Of a stretch of 38,943 nucleotides of DNA, positions 1-8,073 are shown one piece after another. The DNA comes from Pseudanabaena sp. SR411 (lineage in GTDB: Bacteria > Cyanobacteriota > Cyanobacteriia > Pseudanabaenales > Pseudanabaenaceae), in NCBI RefSeq assembly GCF_002251945.1, contig NZ_NDHW01000179.1, forward strand, positions 1 to 38,943, read 5' to 3'. The number at the start of each line of letters is the position of its first letter. Positions within the stretch are counted from its first letter, which is position 1. The notes under the pieces are model-generated. The model saw nothing but the letters and a program-made list of their open reading frames with translations, had not been told where the DNA came from and searched no databases. A program made the position numbers and the translations under genes.

Positions 1-155
1 AGTTTTAGACTGACTTGCTTCCGACTATATCCTTCATAAAGTAATTTGATTGCTTCCAATCGATGCCTTAGGTACTCTTGTTGATGTCGATTGAACTGCT
101 TCTGCCAATCTTTGAGATCTAACGGCTTGTTCAGAAGCGCTTCGTTTTGGTTCAT
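1..155 (-). CDS. IS630-type transposase, N-terminal part (cut by window edge)
   Basis: Reading the minus strand from an ATG at 155 gives an open frame of 51 codons that leaves the window at position 1. The protein starts MNQNEALLNKPLDL and continues with a basic helical stretch (WQKQFNRHQQEYLRHRLEAI) and then LLYEGYSRKQVS. The last part resembles the first helix-turn-helix found at the start of IS630/Tc1-type transposases. The catalytic DDE part would lie outside the window. It runs in the same direction as, and sits just downstream of, a DUF4157 gene that ends abruptly, so the insertion may have removed that gene's 3' part. The family assignment rests only on the N-terminal helix-turn-helix style. 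Confidence 0.55.
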   Translation of the reverse strand, partial: MNQNEALLNKPLDLKDWQKQFNRHQQEYLRHRLEAIKLLYEGYSRKQVSLK

Positions 156-182
156 TTTTTTACTGTCTTTTTATTTCATATT

Positions 183-962
183 TTACCATGCCTTACAGCG
201 GGAAGGGAGTAGGGCTTGTGTTCCCTTTTGCTGCACGACATGAGTCAACTCATGAGCTATCAATTCTTGCCCACCACGACTGGTCGGGTTATATTGCCCC
301 TGCCGAAAAAACACATCTTGTCCAGTCGTAAAAGCTTTAGCCTGAATTGATTTGCTTAATTGATCAGATTGTGAATCTGTATGTACCTTTACTCCGCTAA
401 AATCCGCCCCCATCGCCAGCCCCATCTTTGCTTGTAGATTTGGCTCTAGAGACTGACCGCGACCCCGCGCACTTTGAATTGATGATTCTAAATCTGTTGA
501 TGCTTCTCCATCGTCTAAATTTTCCCGTCTTTGCACCAAGAATTTGGCTTGCAGTTGGTCTTCTGCTTTTGGGAGCGATCGCCTTTGAGCAGAGTTATCC
601 TGTGGAGATGCATTAATTTGTTGCACCACCTGAGCCGCTGTACGATCAGCTTCCTGTTCATACTTGTCATTCGGTTCACCGATATTCAACTTAGCTTGGA
701 TCGCCATACGTTGAGAGGCGATCGCCTTCAAGCGGTTCATTGGTTTTTCTTGGATTAACGTACCAGACGATTCAGTGTCACGCTGATTGATTATTTTTTC
801 TAGAAAGTTCTCAGAGTATCCAGATGGTCTAACTAGAGTATCTTTTTTATCCAAATTCGTTTGAAGTGGCGCAAAGTCCCTAGTTTGTAAAAATGAAACT
901 TTGGGTTTGACCGAAGCCTTGGATTGGGAAGGCTTTTTTTCGTAATCGTAAGTATGCTTCAT
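183..962 (-). CDS. DUF4157 (eCIS-core) putative metalloprotease-like protein, probably 3'-truncated
   Basis: A 259-residue protein. Residues 85-115 carry the usual lead-in of this family (LNIGEPNDKYEQEADR, 93-107). Residues 180-246 form the DUF4157 core, with GADFSGVKVHTD, a QAKAFTTGQDVFF strand pair and HELTH at 237-241, the HExxH zinc-binding motif. Known family: DUF4157 is often the leader module of proteins encoded near extracellular contractile injection systems, and of polymorphic toxin-like proteins whose variable effector follows the core. Here only about 18 residues follow HELTH, ending in SRCKAW, and an IS630-like transposase gene begins 28 bp beyond the stop. I infer that the effector half was lost. 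No other eCIS gene is visible in the window. Confidence 0.8.
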   Translation of the reverse strand: MKHTYDYEKKPSQSKASVKPKVSFLQTRDFAPLQTNLDKKDTLVRPSGYSENFLEKIINQRDTESSGTLIQEKPMNRLKAIASQRMAIQAKLNIGEPNDKYEQEADRTAAQVVQQINASPQDNSAQRRSLPKAEDQLQAKFLVQRRENLDDGEASTDLESSIQSARGRGQSLEPNLQAKMGLAMGADFSGVKVHTDSQSDQLSKSIQAKAFTTGQDVFFRQGQYNPTSRGGQELIAHELTHVVQQKGTQALLPSRCKAW

Positions 963-1019
963 ATCATTAACCCCCTTAAATTTACCTACTCAGACACAGG
1001 TTGTATCTGAGTATTGATC

Positions 1020-1155
1020 TGTCGCTAAATGTACTACTACATAAAAATCAAGAATTGATGGATGGCACTTCGCGCCATCCATCAATTCTTGATTTTGTCC
1101 TAAAACAAGTGGCGATATCTACGTATCATCGCATAATCAAAAAAAATTAGCGACA
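1020..1155. repeat. MITE-like element bounded by TGTCGCTAA, with perfect 23-bp palindrome core
   Basis: The ends are perfect inverted repeats, TGTCGCTAA at 1020-1028 and TTAGCGACA at 1147-1155. Inside, 1044-1066 and 1074-1096 are perfectly complementary 23-bp arms separated by ACTTCGC. There is no coding frame. The size (136 bp), terminal repeats and lack of coding suggest a non-autonomous mobile element. The apex GGCACTTCGCGCC recurs in other palindromes of the window. It lies in the gap between the DUF4157 gene and the oxidoreductase gene, which holds nothing else I can identify. No target duplication is evident. Confidence 0.6.
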
Positions 1156-1236
1156 AATTTGATTGTTTATCGCCTCGTCTTGCGGATTCGTTTACATAGC
1201 AACGATATCCAACAGTTGACTGAAATCACGATCGCG

Positions 1237-1875
1237 CTAACGCTGTAACATTGCCCAAACAAAACCTGAGCCTTTACCTTGAACTCTTGCCATCTGAATC
1301 CATAGCAAAGTCATATGTTCTAGATGCAAGCTCATGGATAATTTACCTGTATCCACTGGTTCCCATCCCAATTGCAAACAGAGAGAACTTACCGTCTCTT
1401 TAGCGGATTGATCATTACCAGCAATCAGCATCGCTGGTTTGAGATCCCCATAGCCTGCATAGGTACTATCTTCAAAGTTCTCAAAACCGTAGATCGTGAA
1501 AGCCTTGACCACATGAGCATTAGGCACGAATTCTTGAACGATTTCACTTCCAGAGGTTTGACTTTGCAGACCATGCGATAAATTTGCGCCAACGGGATTA
1601 GTACAATCCACTAAAATTTTGCCATCCAGCAATGATTTCACAGGAGCAAGCGCAGTCTCGATCGAATTAAAAGGAGTCGCTAAAAACACAATTTCTGCTT
1701 CTTGGACAGCTTCCAAAGGCGATTTGACTATTAAAGCGGAATTGCGACTAGTGGCTTCTAGAACTGACTTAGATTGAGGATCGCGGGCGGCGATGAAGAC
1801 TTGATGACCGAGTTTTTGTAAGCGATCGGCTAGGGGTGCGCCGACATTACCAGTGCCAATAAATGCGATGTTCAT
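1237..1875 (-). CDS. NADP-dependent F420-reductase-like dinucleotide-binding oxidoreductase
   Basis: A 212-residue protein beginning with a Rossmann nucleotide-binding loop, MNIAFIGTGNVG (G7-x-G9-x-x-G12). Then comes a second strand ending IAARDP, where an Arg after the strand usually signals NADP rather than NAD. DCTNPVGANLSHG (about 90-102) and VKAFTIYGFENF (about 123-134) are typical of the NADP-oxidoreductase/F420-dependent reductase family and related to the ketol-acid and imine reductase fold. It is probably a soluble reductase; the substrate cannot be read from sequence. The ATG at 1875 places the glycine loop at the extreme N-terminus, as is normal. It stands alone between two MITE-like repeats. 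Confidence 0.8.
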   Translation of the reverse strand: MNIAFIGTGNVGAPLADRLQKLGHQVFIAARDPQSKSVLEATSRNSALIVKSPLEAVQEAEIVFLATPFNSIETALAPVKSLLDGKILVDCTNPVGANLSHGLQSQTSGSEIVQEFVPNAHVVKAFTIYGFENFEDSTYAGYGDLKPAMLIAGNDQSAKETVSSLCLQLGWEPVDTGKLSMSLHLEHMTLLWIQMARVQGKGSGFVWAMLQR

Positions 1876-2005
1876 GGTCTTACATAAAGTTATTGTCGCT
1901 ATTCATAAAATATTCTCGCAGAAAATAACAACCAATATTTAAATTTAAAACCACTATAATTATTACGGATTTCAAATAACTGCTTTTACTCATAAGTAGC
2001 TTGTC

Positions 2006-2110
2006 TATAGCAATGTAAGTTTTGCTTAGAACATAAAACCCAAAAGATGATTAGCGGCACTTCGCGCCGCTAATCATCTTTTGGGTCTAGCTATCTCTTG
2101 CGTTGCTATA
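2006..2110. repeat. 105-bp TATAGCAATG element, copy 1, with 21-bp palindrome core
   Basis: The ends are TATAGCAATG (2006) and CGTTGCTATA (2101-2110), imperfect inverted repeats. The core at 2038-2058/2066-2086 is a perfect 21-bp palindrome around ACTTCGC. A second copy lies at 19105-19211, with left and right flanks in the same orientation but with the central apex reverse-complemented. It has no coding content and sits upstream of the pncB promoter. The rest of the gap 1876-2248 shows only the promoter. Confidence 0.7.
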
Positions 2111-2187
2111 TACTCAAAAATCTTGATTATATGGATAAAAGTAATTTCTACAAGCATGATTTAGATCCTATCAAACAAAAAATATAC

Positions 2188-2215
2188 TTGCAATTTTGGT
2201 AAAAAACACTATAAT
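2188..2215 (+). promoter_or_regulatory. Sigma-70-type promoter of pncB
   Basis: TTGCAA at 2188-2193 and TATAAT at 2210-2215 are separated by 16 bp. They end 33 bp before the pncB start codon and predict transcription from about 2222. The -10 hexamer is a perfect consensus match. No convincing NrtR operator palindrome could be recognised around it by eye. Confidence 0.6.
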
Positions 2216-2248
2216 AGAAATATACCAGCCTCTACCCCCACTAAAGTC

Positions 2249-3595
2249 ATGAGCGCGATAACTGTCAATCCTGCTGTGAGCCTGAAATCCAATACGCTAA
2301 ATATTGCGACAGATGAATATGGACTGCTCAACGATCTTTATCAACTGACAATGGGTGCTTGTTATGTACGCGAAGGTTGCGATCGCAAGCGGGCTAGTTT
2401 TGAGTTATTCGTGCGTCGCCTTCCCGAAGGATTTGGTTACCTAATTGCAATGGGTATCACCCAAGCCGTGGAATACTTGCAAAATCTTCATTTCACCTCC
2501 GAGCAAATTTCTGCTTTGCAAGCAACAGGAATATTTGCCAATGCTGATCGCCGCTTTTGGGAATTATTACAAAACTTCCGTTTTGAAGGCGATCTGTGGG
2601 CGGTAACCGAGGGAACGGCGATGTTTGCCAATGAGCCTTTTTTAAGAATCGAAGCTCCTCTCTGGCAAGCGCAACTGGTTGAGACTTATCTCTTAAACAC
2701 GATTAACTACCAAACCTTGATTGCCACCAGAGCCGCCAGAATGCGCGATGTTGCAGGCGATCGCATTACGCTTTTAGAATTTGGTACAAGACGTGCTTTC
2801 AGTCCTCAAGCTTCACTCTGGGCGGCAAGGGCAGCTTTAGCGGCAGGAATGGATGCTACTTCTAATGTTTTGGCGGCTCTCAAACTTGGCAGACAACCAA
2901 GCGGCACAATGGCTCATGCATTGGTCATGGCGCTTAATGCGACAGAAGGAAGTGAAGCACAAGCCTTTAGTGCTTTCCATCAGGTTTTCCCTAATAGTCC
3001 TCTATTAATCGACACCTTCGACACGATCGCTGCTGCCCGTAATCTTGCCGAGAAAGTCAAATCTGGCGAGATGCAAGTAAAAGGAGTTCGCATTGATTCT
3101 GGTGATATTGCCGCAGTTTCTAAAGAAGTAAAATCACTACTTCCCGATGCTGCTATCTTCGCTAGTGGCGATATTGACGAAGCCGAAATTCTTCGACTCA
3201 AATCATTAGACGCTCCCATTGATGGCTATGGCATTGGCACAAAACTAGTCACAGGTGCGCCCGTAAATGGAGTTTATAAATTAGTCGAAATTGATAATAT
3301 TCCTGTTTCCAAAAAATCAAGCGGCAAGCAATCGCTCGCAGGTCGTAAACAAATCTGGCGTAGTTTTGAGAATGGAATTGTGAAGGGTGATCGCCTCACC
3401 CATATTTCTGAACTTCCTCAACCAAACGAGCAGCCACTTCTAGAATGCATCATGCACAATGGCGAGTTGTTGAAGTCTTTGGATGATTTAGATGCGATCG
3501 CAAAACGCACTCGTATTTCTGTGCAATCTTTGCCTCAAGCAGTTCGCAATATTACTGAACCAGCGACAATTCCTGTCTTAGTCGATATGAAATAA
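2249..3595 (+). CDS. pncB: Nicotinate phosphoribosyltransferase
   Basis: A 448-residue cytosolic enzyme converting nicotinate, PRPP and ATP to nicotinate mononucleotide, the entry step of the Preiss-Handler route to NAD. Family signatures are clear: YGLLNDLYQLTMG near residues 24-36, LLEFGTRRAFSPQAS (about 174-188), LIDTFDT (about 253-259), GVRIDSGD (about 279-286), an ASGDIDE strand and GYGIGTKLVTG. Length matches the family. The gene has its own promoter and is monocistronic here. The next NAD genes (nadD-nrtR) are 5.4 kb downstream on the same strand, separated by a dynamin gene and mobile elements. NrtR typically controls NAD salvage genes, so pncB is a plausible target, although no operator was identified. 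Confidence 0.93.
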   Translation: MSAITVNPAVSLKSNTLNIATDEYGLLNDLYQLTMGACYVREGCDRKRASFELFVRRLPEGFGYLIAMGITQAVEYLQNLHFTSEQISALQATGIFANADRRFWELLQNFRFEGDLWAVTEGTAMFANEPFLRIEAPLWQAQLVETYLLNTINYQTLIATRAARMRDVAGDRITLLEFGTRRAFSPQASLWAARAALAAGMDATSNVLAALKLGRQPSGTMAHALVMALNATEGSEAQAFSAFHQVFPNSPLLIDTFDTIAAARNLAEKVKSGEMQVKGVRIDSGDIAAVSKEVKSLLPDAAIFASGDIDEAEILRLKSLDAPIDGYGIGTKLVTGAPVNGVYKLVEIDNIPVSKKSSGKQSLAGRKQIWRSFENGIVKGDRLTHISELPQPNEQPLLECIMHNGELLKSLDDLDAIAKRTRISVQSLPQAVRNITEPATIPVLVDMK

Positions 3596-3677
3596 AGACA
3601 AATTATTCTGCAACCCACATTCCGCTCTTATTTTACTGAAAAAAATATTTAGAAAGCAAATCCTTATACAGCAAGTA

Positions 3678-3698
3678 TTTTGGGCTTTAATCCCAAAA
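3678..3698. terminator. Short hairpin after pncB
   Basis: A perfect 7-bp stem TTTTGGG/CCCAAAA with loop CTTTAAT lies 80 bp after the pncB stop. It is AU-rich at its base and is a weak terminator candidate. The rest of 3599-3802 holds only an inverted-repeat half (3610-3627) described in the findings. Confidence 0.35.
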
Positions 3699-3802
3699 GA
3701 ATCACTATTTTAACAATTTAAATAATGATTCACTAATAGGAATTACTATCATTAATTTCTCAGGAAATCGCTGAAACCCTCATTGTCTCGTTGTAAATAT
3801 TT

Positions 3803-3914
3803 TTAGGCTTCCATTACGAGCGGAATGTGGGCTGCAAAGATTTCAGCCAAAATATCAAGAGTTTCCCTTTGCTTATCTTGGCTAATTTGATCAATCTTTT
3901 TCACCAATCGAGAC
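3803..3914 (-). pseudogene. 3' remnant of an unidentified gene
   Basis: The minus-strand frame ending at TAA (3803-3805) encodes the protein-like tail LVKKIDQISQDKQRETLDIL followed by AEIFAAHIPLVMEA. The frame upstream of about 3914 passes straight into a MITE and then a second MITE, so the apparent 99-residue reading frame is a chimera and only about 35 codons are original. The 18 bp encoding AAHIPL recur, inverted and with one mismatch, at 3610-3627. That suggests a local inverted duplication of the same gene tail. I do not recognise the family. Confidence 0.4.
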
Positions 3915-4165
3915 TTACACCAAAACACAAAATGGCTTAGCCATTTTGTGTTTTTAAAACCCTTAGAGCGTGTTTGATACACGCAGTTTTTAGCTAAAAC
4001 CAATGTTTTATCCCCCCCTAAATCCACCAATTCTGGGGACTTGAATCTGGTTCCCCCCCAATTCTGGGGGGCTAGTGGGCTAAAGCAAAACTTCTCAAAC
4101 ACGCTCTTACTGGATTTGTTTTTTTAATTTCCAAAAGTGTGACGACACTTTTGGAAATTGGTATT
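3915..4165. repeat. TTAYACCAA-type MITE, copy 1, interrupted by another MITE
   Basis: The left half (about 3915-3965) begins TTACACCAAAACACAAAATG and contains a hairpin around GGCTTAGCC. The right half (about 4107-4165) holds the hairpin CCAAAAGTG/CACTTTTGG and ends TTGGTATTA. Between them lies a 141-bp insertion (3966-4106) flanked by TTA. Intact relatives are at 6740-6844, 14574-14680 and 21735-21843. Each is about 105-110 bp, with two or three internal hairpins and terminal repeats of the TTAYACCAA type. Confidence 0.75.
3966..4106. mobile_element. GAGCGTGTTTGA-type MITE, copy 1, nested in another MITE
   Basis: It begins GAGCGTGTTTGA and ends TCAAACACGCTC, a perfect 12-bp terminal inverted repeat. 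It is flanked on both sides by TTA (3963-3965 and 4107-4109), consistent with a 3-bp target duplication. The interior has C-rich then G-rich blocks (CCCCCC...GGGGGG) that can fold, and no coding frame. A second copy (150 bp, same TTA duplication) is at 7527-7676. Removing it restores a continuous host MITE. Confidence 0.85.
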
Positions 4166-4183
4166 ATTTTAGATTTTCGTTTA

Positions 4184-6661
4184 TTATGCTTCTGTGTCTT
4201 CCACTTCATCAACGACAGAAGACTCTGTATCAATTGTCTCAGCGATCACTGTTGTAACCAACAAGTCAGACTCACTGATAATTGGCAACTTCTTACGAGT
4301 CAATTGCATTGCTTCTAAACACTGATTAATATTTGAAACTGCGGCATTATAGGCATCAATATTTTGTTTTACCTCACCTTGTAAACGGCGATTATTATCA
4401 ACCTTGGATTGAGCTTCTTTCTCAAGAGTTTGAGCGAGATACTCACGGGCGCGATCGTATTGCTGCAAAATTTTATCTGCTTGCTTATCCGCACCACCGA
4501 GTAAATGAGTATTTAGAGTTTGATTAATTGTCTGACGGAAAGTGCGAATTACCGTGTCTTTGACTTTGTACTCAAAATCGAGCTTGAGCAGTTGACGGAT
4601 AGCGGGTTCAGACTCGATAATACTCTGATAGTCGTAACCGCGACAGGCTTGCTGTAAGGTTTGTTGCAATTGCCAAAAGCCTACAGTCCCATCTGCATAG
4701 AAAGTTGGACGTTCACGCACATAGCGATCGCATTCAGTTTTAGCTTCATTGACCAAAGCCTCAGATGCTTTGACCATCACACTTTGGAGATAACTCTCTG
4801 TCTCGCCATCATTGCCGAGCAAGCGATAGAGTTCGCGATAATAGTCAGCTTTTTTAATCTGTTCAATCATGTTTTGGAAGAAATTAGCAATGAGTTCTCT
4901 AGAGCATTCCACCAACACGTCCTCTAGCTCATTTGCCAAGAAATAGAAGCCCTCAGTTAAAATTCCCATCACAGGAACTACAGAGTTACGACGATGGCTA
5001 GCTTGAGCGCGTTGATGCACCATGGCAACTGAGAAACTGACAATCAGTTCATCCAAACGCCTGACCATCTTGGTTTTTAGCTTCAGATAATCTGCCTCTA
5101 AAAGTTCATTGCGATCGCTAGCAACTGAAACATTTACTTCTTGAGCAATATGCTCACGTAGGCGATCGCCAATTTGTTTCAAGTCTTGACTGAGTTTCTG
5201 CAATTCTTGGGACTTGATCGCTTCAATATCGCGAGGTTGACTTTCCAGCTTTAGCCATGCTTCGAGATAGGACTGGCGCAGGGCAATACAAATCGGTTGC
5301 AAATCATCAGCAAGATCGGCAAACAGCAATGGGCGCTTCTCAGTGGTCAAATAGCGTGTAATCGCGGTGCGAAACTCTTCGATGCCGCTATCCTTAATCA
5401 GTTGCTCGATTAGTCCTGTTCCCGAATGACTGAGCAAGCGTACATACTTCTCATTCTTAACATTGGTTTCCAAAACGCTGTAGGGAATTGGAAACTTAGT
5501 AATGTCCAGTTTGCCAGAAACTAAACAATAGCTGTTAAATTCATTGACAAATTGTGGTGTGCCTTCTTCGCCGCCTACTGACTTAACGCTTTCAGCAAAT
5601 AATGAGTCCAAACCAAAGCGATCGCTAATACTTGTGTTTTTGAGTTGACTGCCATAGAAACCCAGCAATCCACTAGTTTTATAGATTTTTGAACTATTGC
5701 GAAATTGGCTCGAAATCGTGTGATTGAGGCGATCGCGCAATTGATCGTTCGTCCAAGTCTCATCAATGCGATTGAATACATAGAAAACTCGATCGCGAAT
5801 TCCTGCATTACCCTGCATTTTTTCGCTCAGTTCTGTTTCTTCAGAAGTCATTTCCCCAGTAGCTGCGGTCTTGAGCACAAATACTACTGCCGAAGTATCA
5901 GGATGCTCAATTTTATCAAAAGTTAAAGCCGCATCTTTCTTAACAGGTGCATCGATCCCAGGGGTGTCGATAATCACATTGCCATCTTGTAAAAGGGGAT
6001 GATTGCAATAATATTCCACTCGTTTGAGAACTGCACTATTGGCTCCTCGCCTTGCATAGTCAGCGGCTTTTTTGAGATTGTCAAAACCAAACTGTTCCAT
6101 TGAGTAGGTCGCATTGGCTGTCGAACTAATGCGATCGCGATTATTTGTAAATCCTTCGAGCAATAGGTTTAGTGCATCAGCATCCTTGGCACGTTTGGAT
6201 TTGCTCTTACCACCTTCTTGCTCAATTACACTAAGAGCTAAAGTTTGTAACTGTTTGAGTGCTTCAGGTTGATTAATATTCATCGGTGCAACCTGTCCAA
6301 TTAGTTGAGACAGCGCTTGTACTTGTTCACGGACTTCCACTTCACTCAAGAAAGTTAATACAACCCGTTCTTCCCCAGTTTTCGCAAAGGCAATTTTGCA
6401 TTCCGTCCCCGTAGCATGTCCTTCAGCACTGTAGAGCAATTCCCTCTCTAACAGTGCATTAATCAACATTGATTTACCCGCGCTAAAAGCCCCCGCAAAT
6501 ACAATCTCAAAGGTTGGTGCGATCGCTTTTCTAAGCGAAGCCTGAACAATGCTGCCATCCTGCTGCGATCGCAAATTTGGCTCCTGTTGCAAAAGTTGTA
6601 AGATCGCTTCAACCTGTGCTTGTAAGTCTTGACATTGTGGAAAAAGAGTGAGGAGTGTCAT
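4184..6661 (-). CDS. Bacterial dynamin-like large GTPase
   Basis: An 825-residue protein. The GTPase domain has a P-loop GAFSAGKS at 57-64, a switch Thr region HATGTE (about 82-87), the G3 motif DTPG at 232-235 and the G4 motif NRID at 297-300. The rest (about 420-800) is mostly helical with long Glu/Lys/Gln-rich, coiled-coil-prone stretches, as in the stalk of dynamin-like proteins, and ends with an acidic tail (VVDEVEDTEA). Known family: bacterial dynamins bind and remodel membranes, for example after damage or phage infection. No clear transmembrane segment is visible, so membrane contact would be through a paddle region. The ATG at 6661 precedes a plausible N-terminal helix. It stands as a single gene bracketed by MITEs. 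Confidence 0.88.
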   Translation of the reverse strand: MTLLTLFPQCQDLQAQVEAILQLLQQEPNLRSQQDGSIVQASLRKAIAPTFEIVFAGAFSAGKSMLINALLERELLYSAEGHATGTECKIAFAKTGEERVVLTFLSEVEVREQVQALSQLIGQVAPMNINQPEALKQLQTLALSVIEQEGGKSKSKRAKDADALNLLLEGFTNNRDRISSTANATYSMEQFGFDNLKKAADYARRGANSAVLKRVEYYCNHPLLQDGNVIIDTPGIDAPVKKDAALTFDKIEHPDTSAVVFVLKTAATGEMTSEETELSEKMQGNAGIRDRVFYVFNRIDETWTNDQLRDRLNHTISSQFRNSSKIYKTSGLLGFYGSQLKNTSISDRFGLDSLFAESVKSVGGEEGTPQFVNEFNSYCLVSGKLDITKFPIPYSVLETNVKNEKYVRLLSHSGTGLIEQLIKDSGIEEFRTAITRYLTTEKRPLLFADLADDLQPICIALRQSYLEAWLKLESQPRDIEAIKSQELQKLSQDLKQIGDRLREHIAQEVNVSVASDRNELLEADYLKLKTKMVRRLDELIVSFSVAMVHQRAQASHRRNSVVPVMGILTEGFYFLANELEDVLVECSRELIANFFQNMIEQIKKADYYRELYRLLGNDGETESYLQSVMVKASEALVNEAKTECDRYVRERPTFYADGTVGFWQLQQTLQQACRGYDYQSIIESEPAIRQLLKLDFEYKVKDTVIRTFRQTINQTLNTHLLGGADKQADKILQQYDRAREYLAQTLEKEAQSKVDNNRRLQGEVKQNIDAYNAAVSNINQCLEAMQLTRKKLPIISESDLLVTTVIAETIDTESSVVDEVEDTEA

Positions 6662-6739
6662 GCAAGCAGATCCTTGATTTAAGAAAATTTAATGCTCTAA
6701 CCTGAATATATCATTTATATACCCGTCAAATTACCGTAA

Positions 6740-6844
6740 TTTACACCAAAACACGAAATGGCTACACCATTTTGTGTTTTTTACCATTACTGGGCTTAGT
6801 TTTTAATTCACAAAAGTCCCTCATACTTTTGTGAATTGGTGTTA
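6740..6844. repeat. TTAYACCAA-type MITE, copy 2
   Basis: It begins TTACACCAAAACACGAAATG, ends GTGAATTGGTGTTA, and has an internal hairpin (AAATGG...CCATTT) near its left end and ACAAAAGT/ACTTTTGT near its right. It is intact, about 105 bp, and shows what copy 1 looked like before interruption (TTACTGGG in its middle). It lies 10 bp from the left end of an IS5-like element and fills most of the gap upstream of the dynamin gene. Confidence 0.75.
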
Positions 6845-6901
6845 GAGAGTATTTATAGAACGCATTTGGTATCTTAGGAAGAGTAAGAAAAGGGGGCAAA
6901 A

Positions 6902-7812
6902 ATGGAATATAGCAGCAGACTAAGTGATAAAGAGTGGGAGATTATCGAACCTCTGTAGCCGAGAAAAAAGAAAACTTGTCCGCCAAAATGGACAAAACGT
7001 CAAATATTAGATGGCATACTTTATCAACTCAAGCAAGGATGTAATTGGGCAGACTTACCCAAGGATTTACCCCCATACTTCACAGTGTATTGGCATTACA
7101 AGCAATGGCGAGAGTCAGGGGTACTAAGGGAAATCATGACCGCATTACACGAACAGGTGAGAGGAAAAGCCGAAAAAAAGCCTAAGTGGACAACCTTAAT
7201 CATCGTCGATTCACAAGTCACTAAAAACACCTGTAATGCAAGCATAGATTCCAAATGTATCTGTTCCTACAAAGCCACAAATGGGATCAAGAAAAACCTC
7301 GGTGTGGATTCTCTCGGTTTGTCATTCCTTACGCTTTGCACTAAGGCAAGTCTGTCCGATGACAAGGCTTTGATTGAAATGTTTGCTCAAAACATTGATT
7401 ACTTTAAATCCAAACCCGTGAACATTCCCAAGATAACTGTCATGGTTGATCATGACTATCATCCTGACAAACTAATCCCTGCTTTAGAAGAGATTTATCC
7501 GCAGATTATGACCAAGATCAGGTTTAGAGCGTGTTTGAGAAGTTAATATACATGCAGTTTTTAGCTAAAGCCAATGTTTTAGCCCCCTAAATCCCCCAAT
7601 TCTGGGGGACTTGAATCTGGTTCCCCCCAGAATTGGGGGGCTAGGGGGGCTAAAGCAAAACTTCTCAAACACGCTCTTAAGGTTGCACCGAAAATGTCTA
7701 AGTTGGAGAAGAAGACTTTGGGCATATCTGGTTTTGTCGTCATTTCTATGCGTTGGATTGTGGAACGTTCCAATGCTTGGATGGATCGTTGTAAAAGTCT
7801 GGTCAAAAACTT
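6902..7812 (+). pseudogene. IS5-family transposase, disabled three ways
   Basis: From ATG 6902 the frame reads MEYSSRLSDKEWEIIEPL, then stops at TAG (6956-6958), and then continues in the same frame with PRKKKTCPPKWTKRQILDGI and the insertion-sequence-typical CNWADLPKDLPPYFTVY. The middle has IIVDSQVTKNT (first catalytic Asp) and VMVDHDYH (likely second). After the MITE the same frame resumes at KKTLGISGFVV and reaches RWIVERSNAWMDRCKSLVKN, which holds the final catalytic Glu region, before being cut. The three lesions are an in-frame stop, a MITE insertion at 7527-7676 and loss of the C-terminus. Subgroup within IS5 is not certain. Confidence 0.8.
7527..7676. mobile_element. GAGCGTGTTTGA-type MITE, copy 2, inside the IS5 transposase
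   Basis: A 150-bp element with perfect 12-bp terminal repeats GAGCGTGTTTGA/TCAAACACGCTC, flanked by TTA at 7524-7526 and 7677-7679. Removing it and one TTA rejoins GGTTTA to AGGTTGCACC in the transposase gene. About 80% identical to the copy at 3966-4106, with the same C-run/G-run interior. Confidence 0.85.
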
Positions 7813-8073
7813 AGCGATACCGACTACGCCGAAATCAGACAACGCGCTGAACTTGCAGGTATAACCATCACCGAATGGGCGATCGCTTCCCTCAAAGAAC
7901 ATAATCAACTAATCAAACCCAAATTACAAAACGAAGCTGAAAAACAAGCAGCACGCCAAAGGTTTCGCCGTCATGCTGGGTCAATCAATCTAGGTTATGC
8001 AACAGGTGCAGATAATGAAAGTATTAACGCTGACCTCGCCGAAGCTTGTGCAGTTTGCCTAAGCTTTGGCTAA
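7813..8073 (+). pseudogene. Antitoxin-like gene, N-terminus removed by IS5
   Basis: Directly after the broken IS5 end an open frame encodes DYAEIRQRAELAGITITEWA, IASLKEHNQ, and then RRHAGSINLGYATGADNESI and NADLAEA. This resembles small cyanobacterial antitoxin-like proteins: a ribbon-helix-helix style helix (AEIRQRAELAGITITEW) and a C-terminal tail that usually binds a PIN toxin. There is no start codon and the expected partner toxin is not downstream. The 3' end (ACAVCLSFG) also looks altered. The family call is tentative; the truncation is clear because the other IS5 fragment diverges exactly at this junction. Confidence 0.45.

Larger units (their letters stand above)
6854..7812 (+). mobile_element. 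IS5-like insertion sequence, right end lost, interrupted by a MITE
   Basis: The left terminal repeat TATAGAACGCATTTGGTATC begins at 6854. Its reverse complement (with small changes) ends the second fragment at 22653 and appears alone at 19312-19330. Identity with the other fragment ends at GGTCAAAAACTT (7801-7812), after which an unrelated frame begins, so about 90 bp including the right terminal repeat are missing. A GAGCGTGTTTGA-type MITE occupies 7527-7676. It is therefore a decayed element that can no longer move by itself. Confidence 0.8.

Noticed and set aside
3803-4102. A 99-codon minus-strand gene
   Set aside because: Two thirds of the frame is MITE sequence (G-run/C-run interior and terminal repeats). 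Only the last 35 codons or so look like an original gene end, so it is listed as a remnant.
7579-7908. A 109-codon minus-strand reading frame
   Set aside because: It runs antisense through the MITE and the IS5 transposase; the peptide includes translated MITE repeats seen also at 3966-4106.
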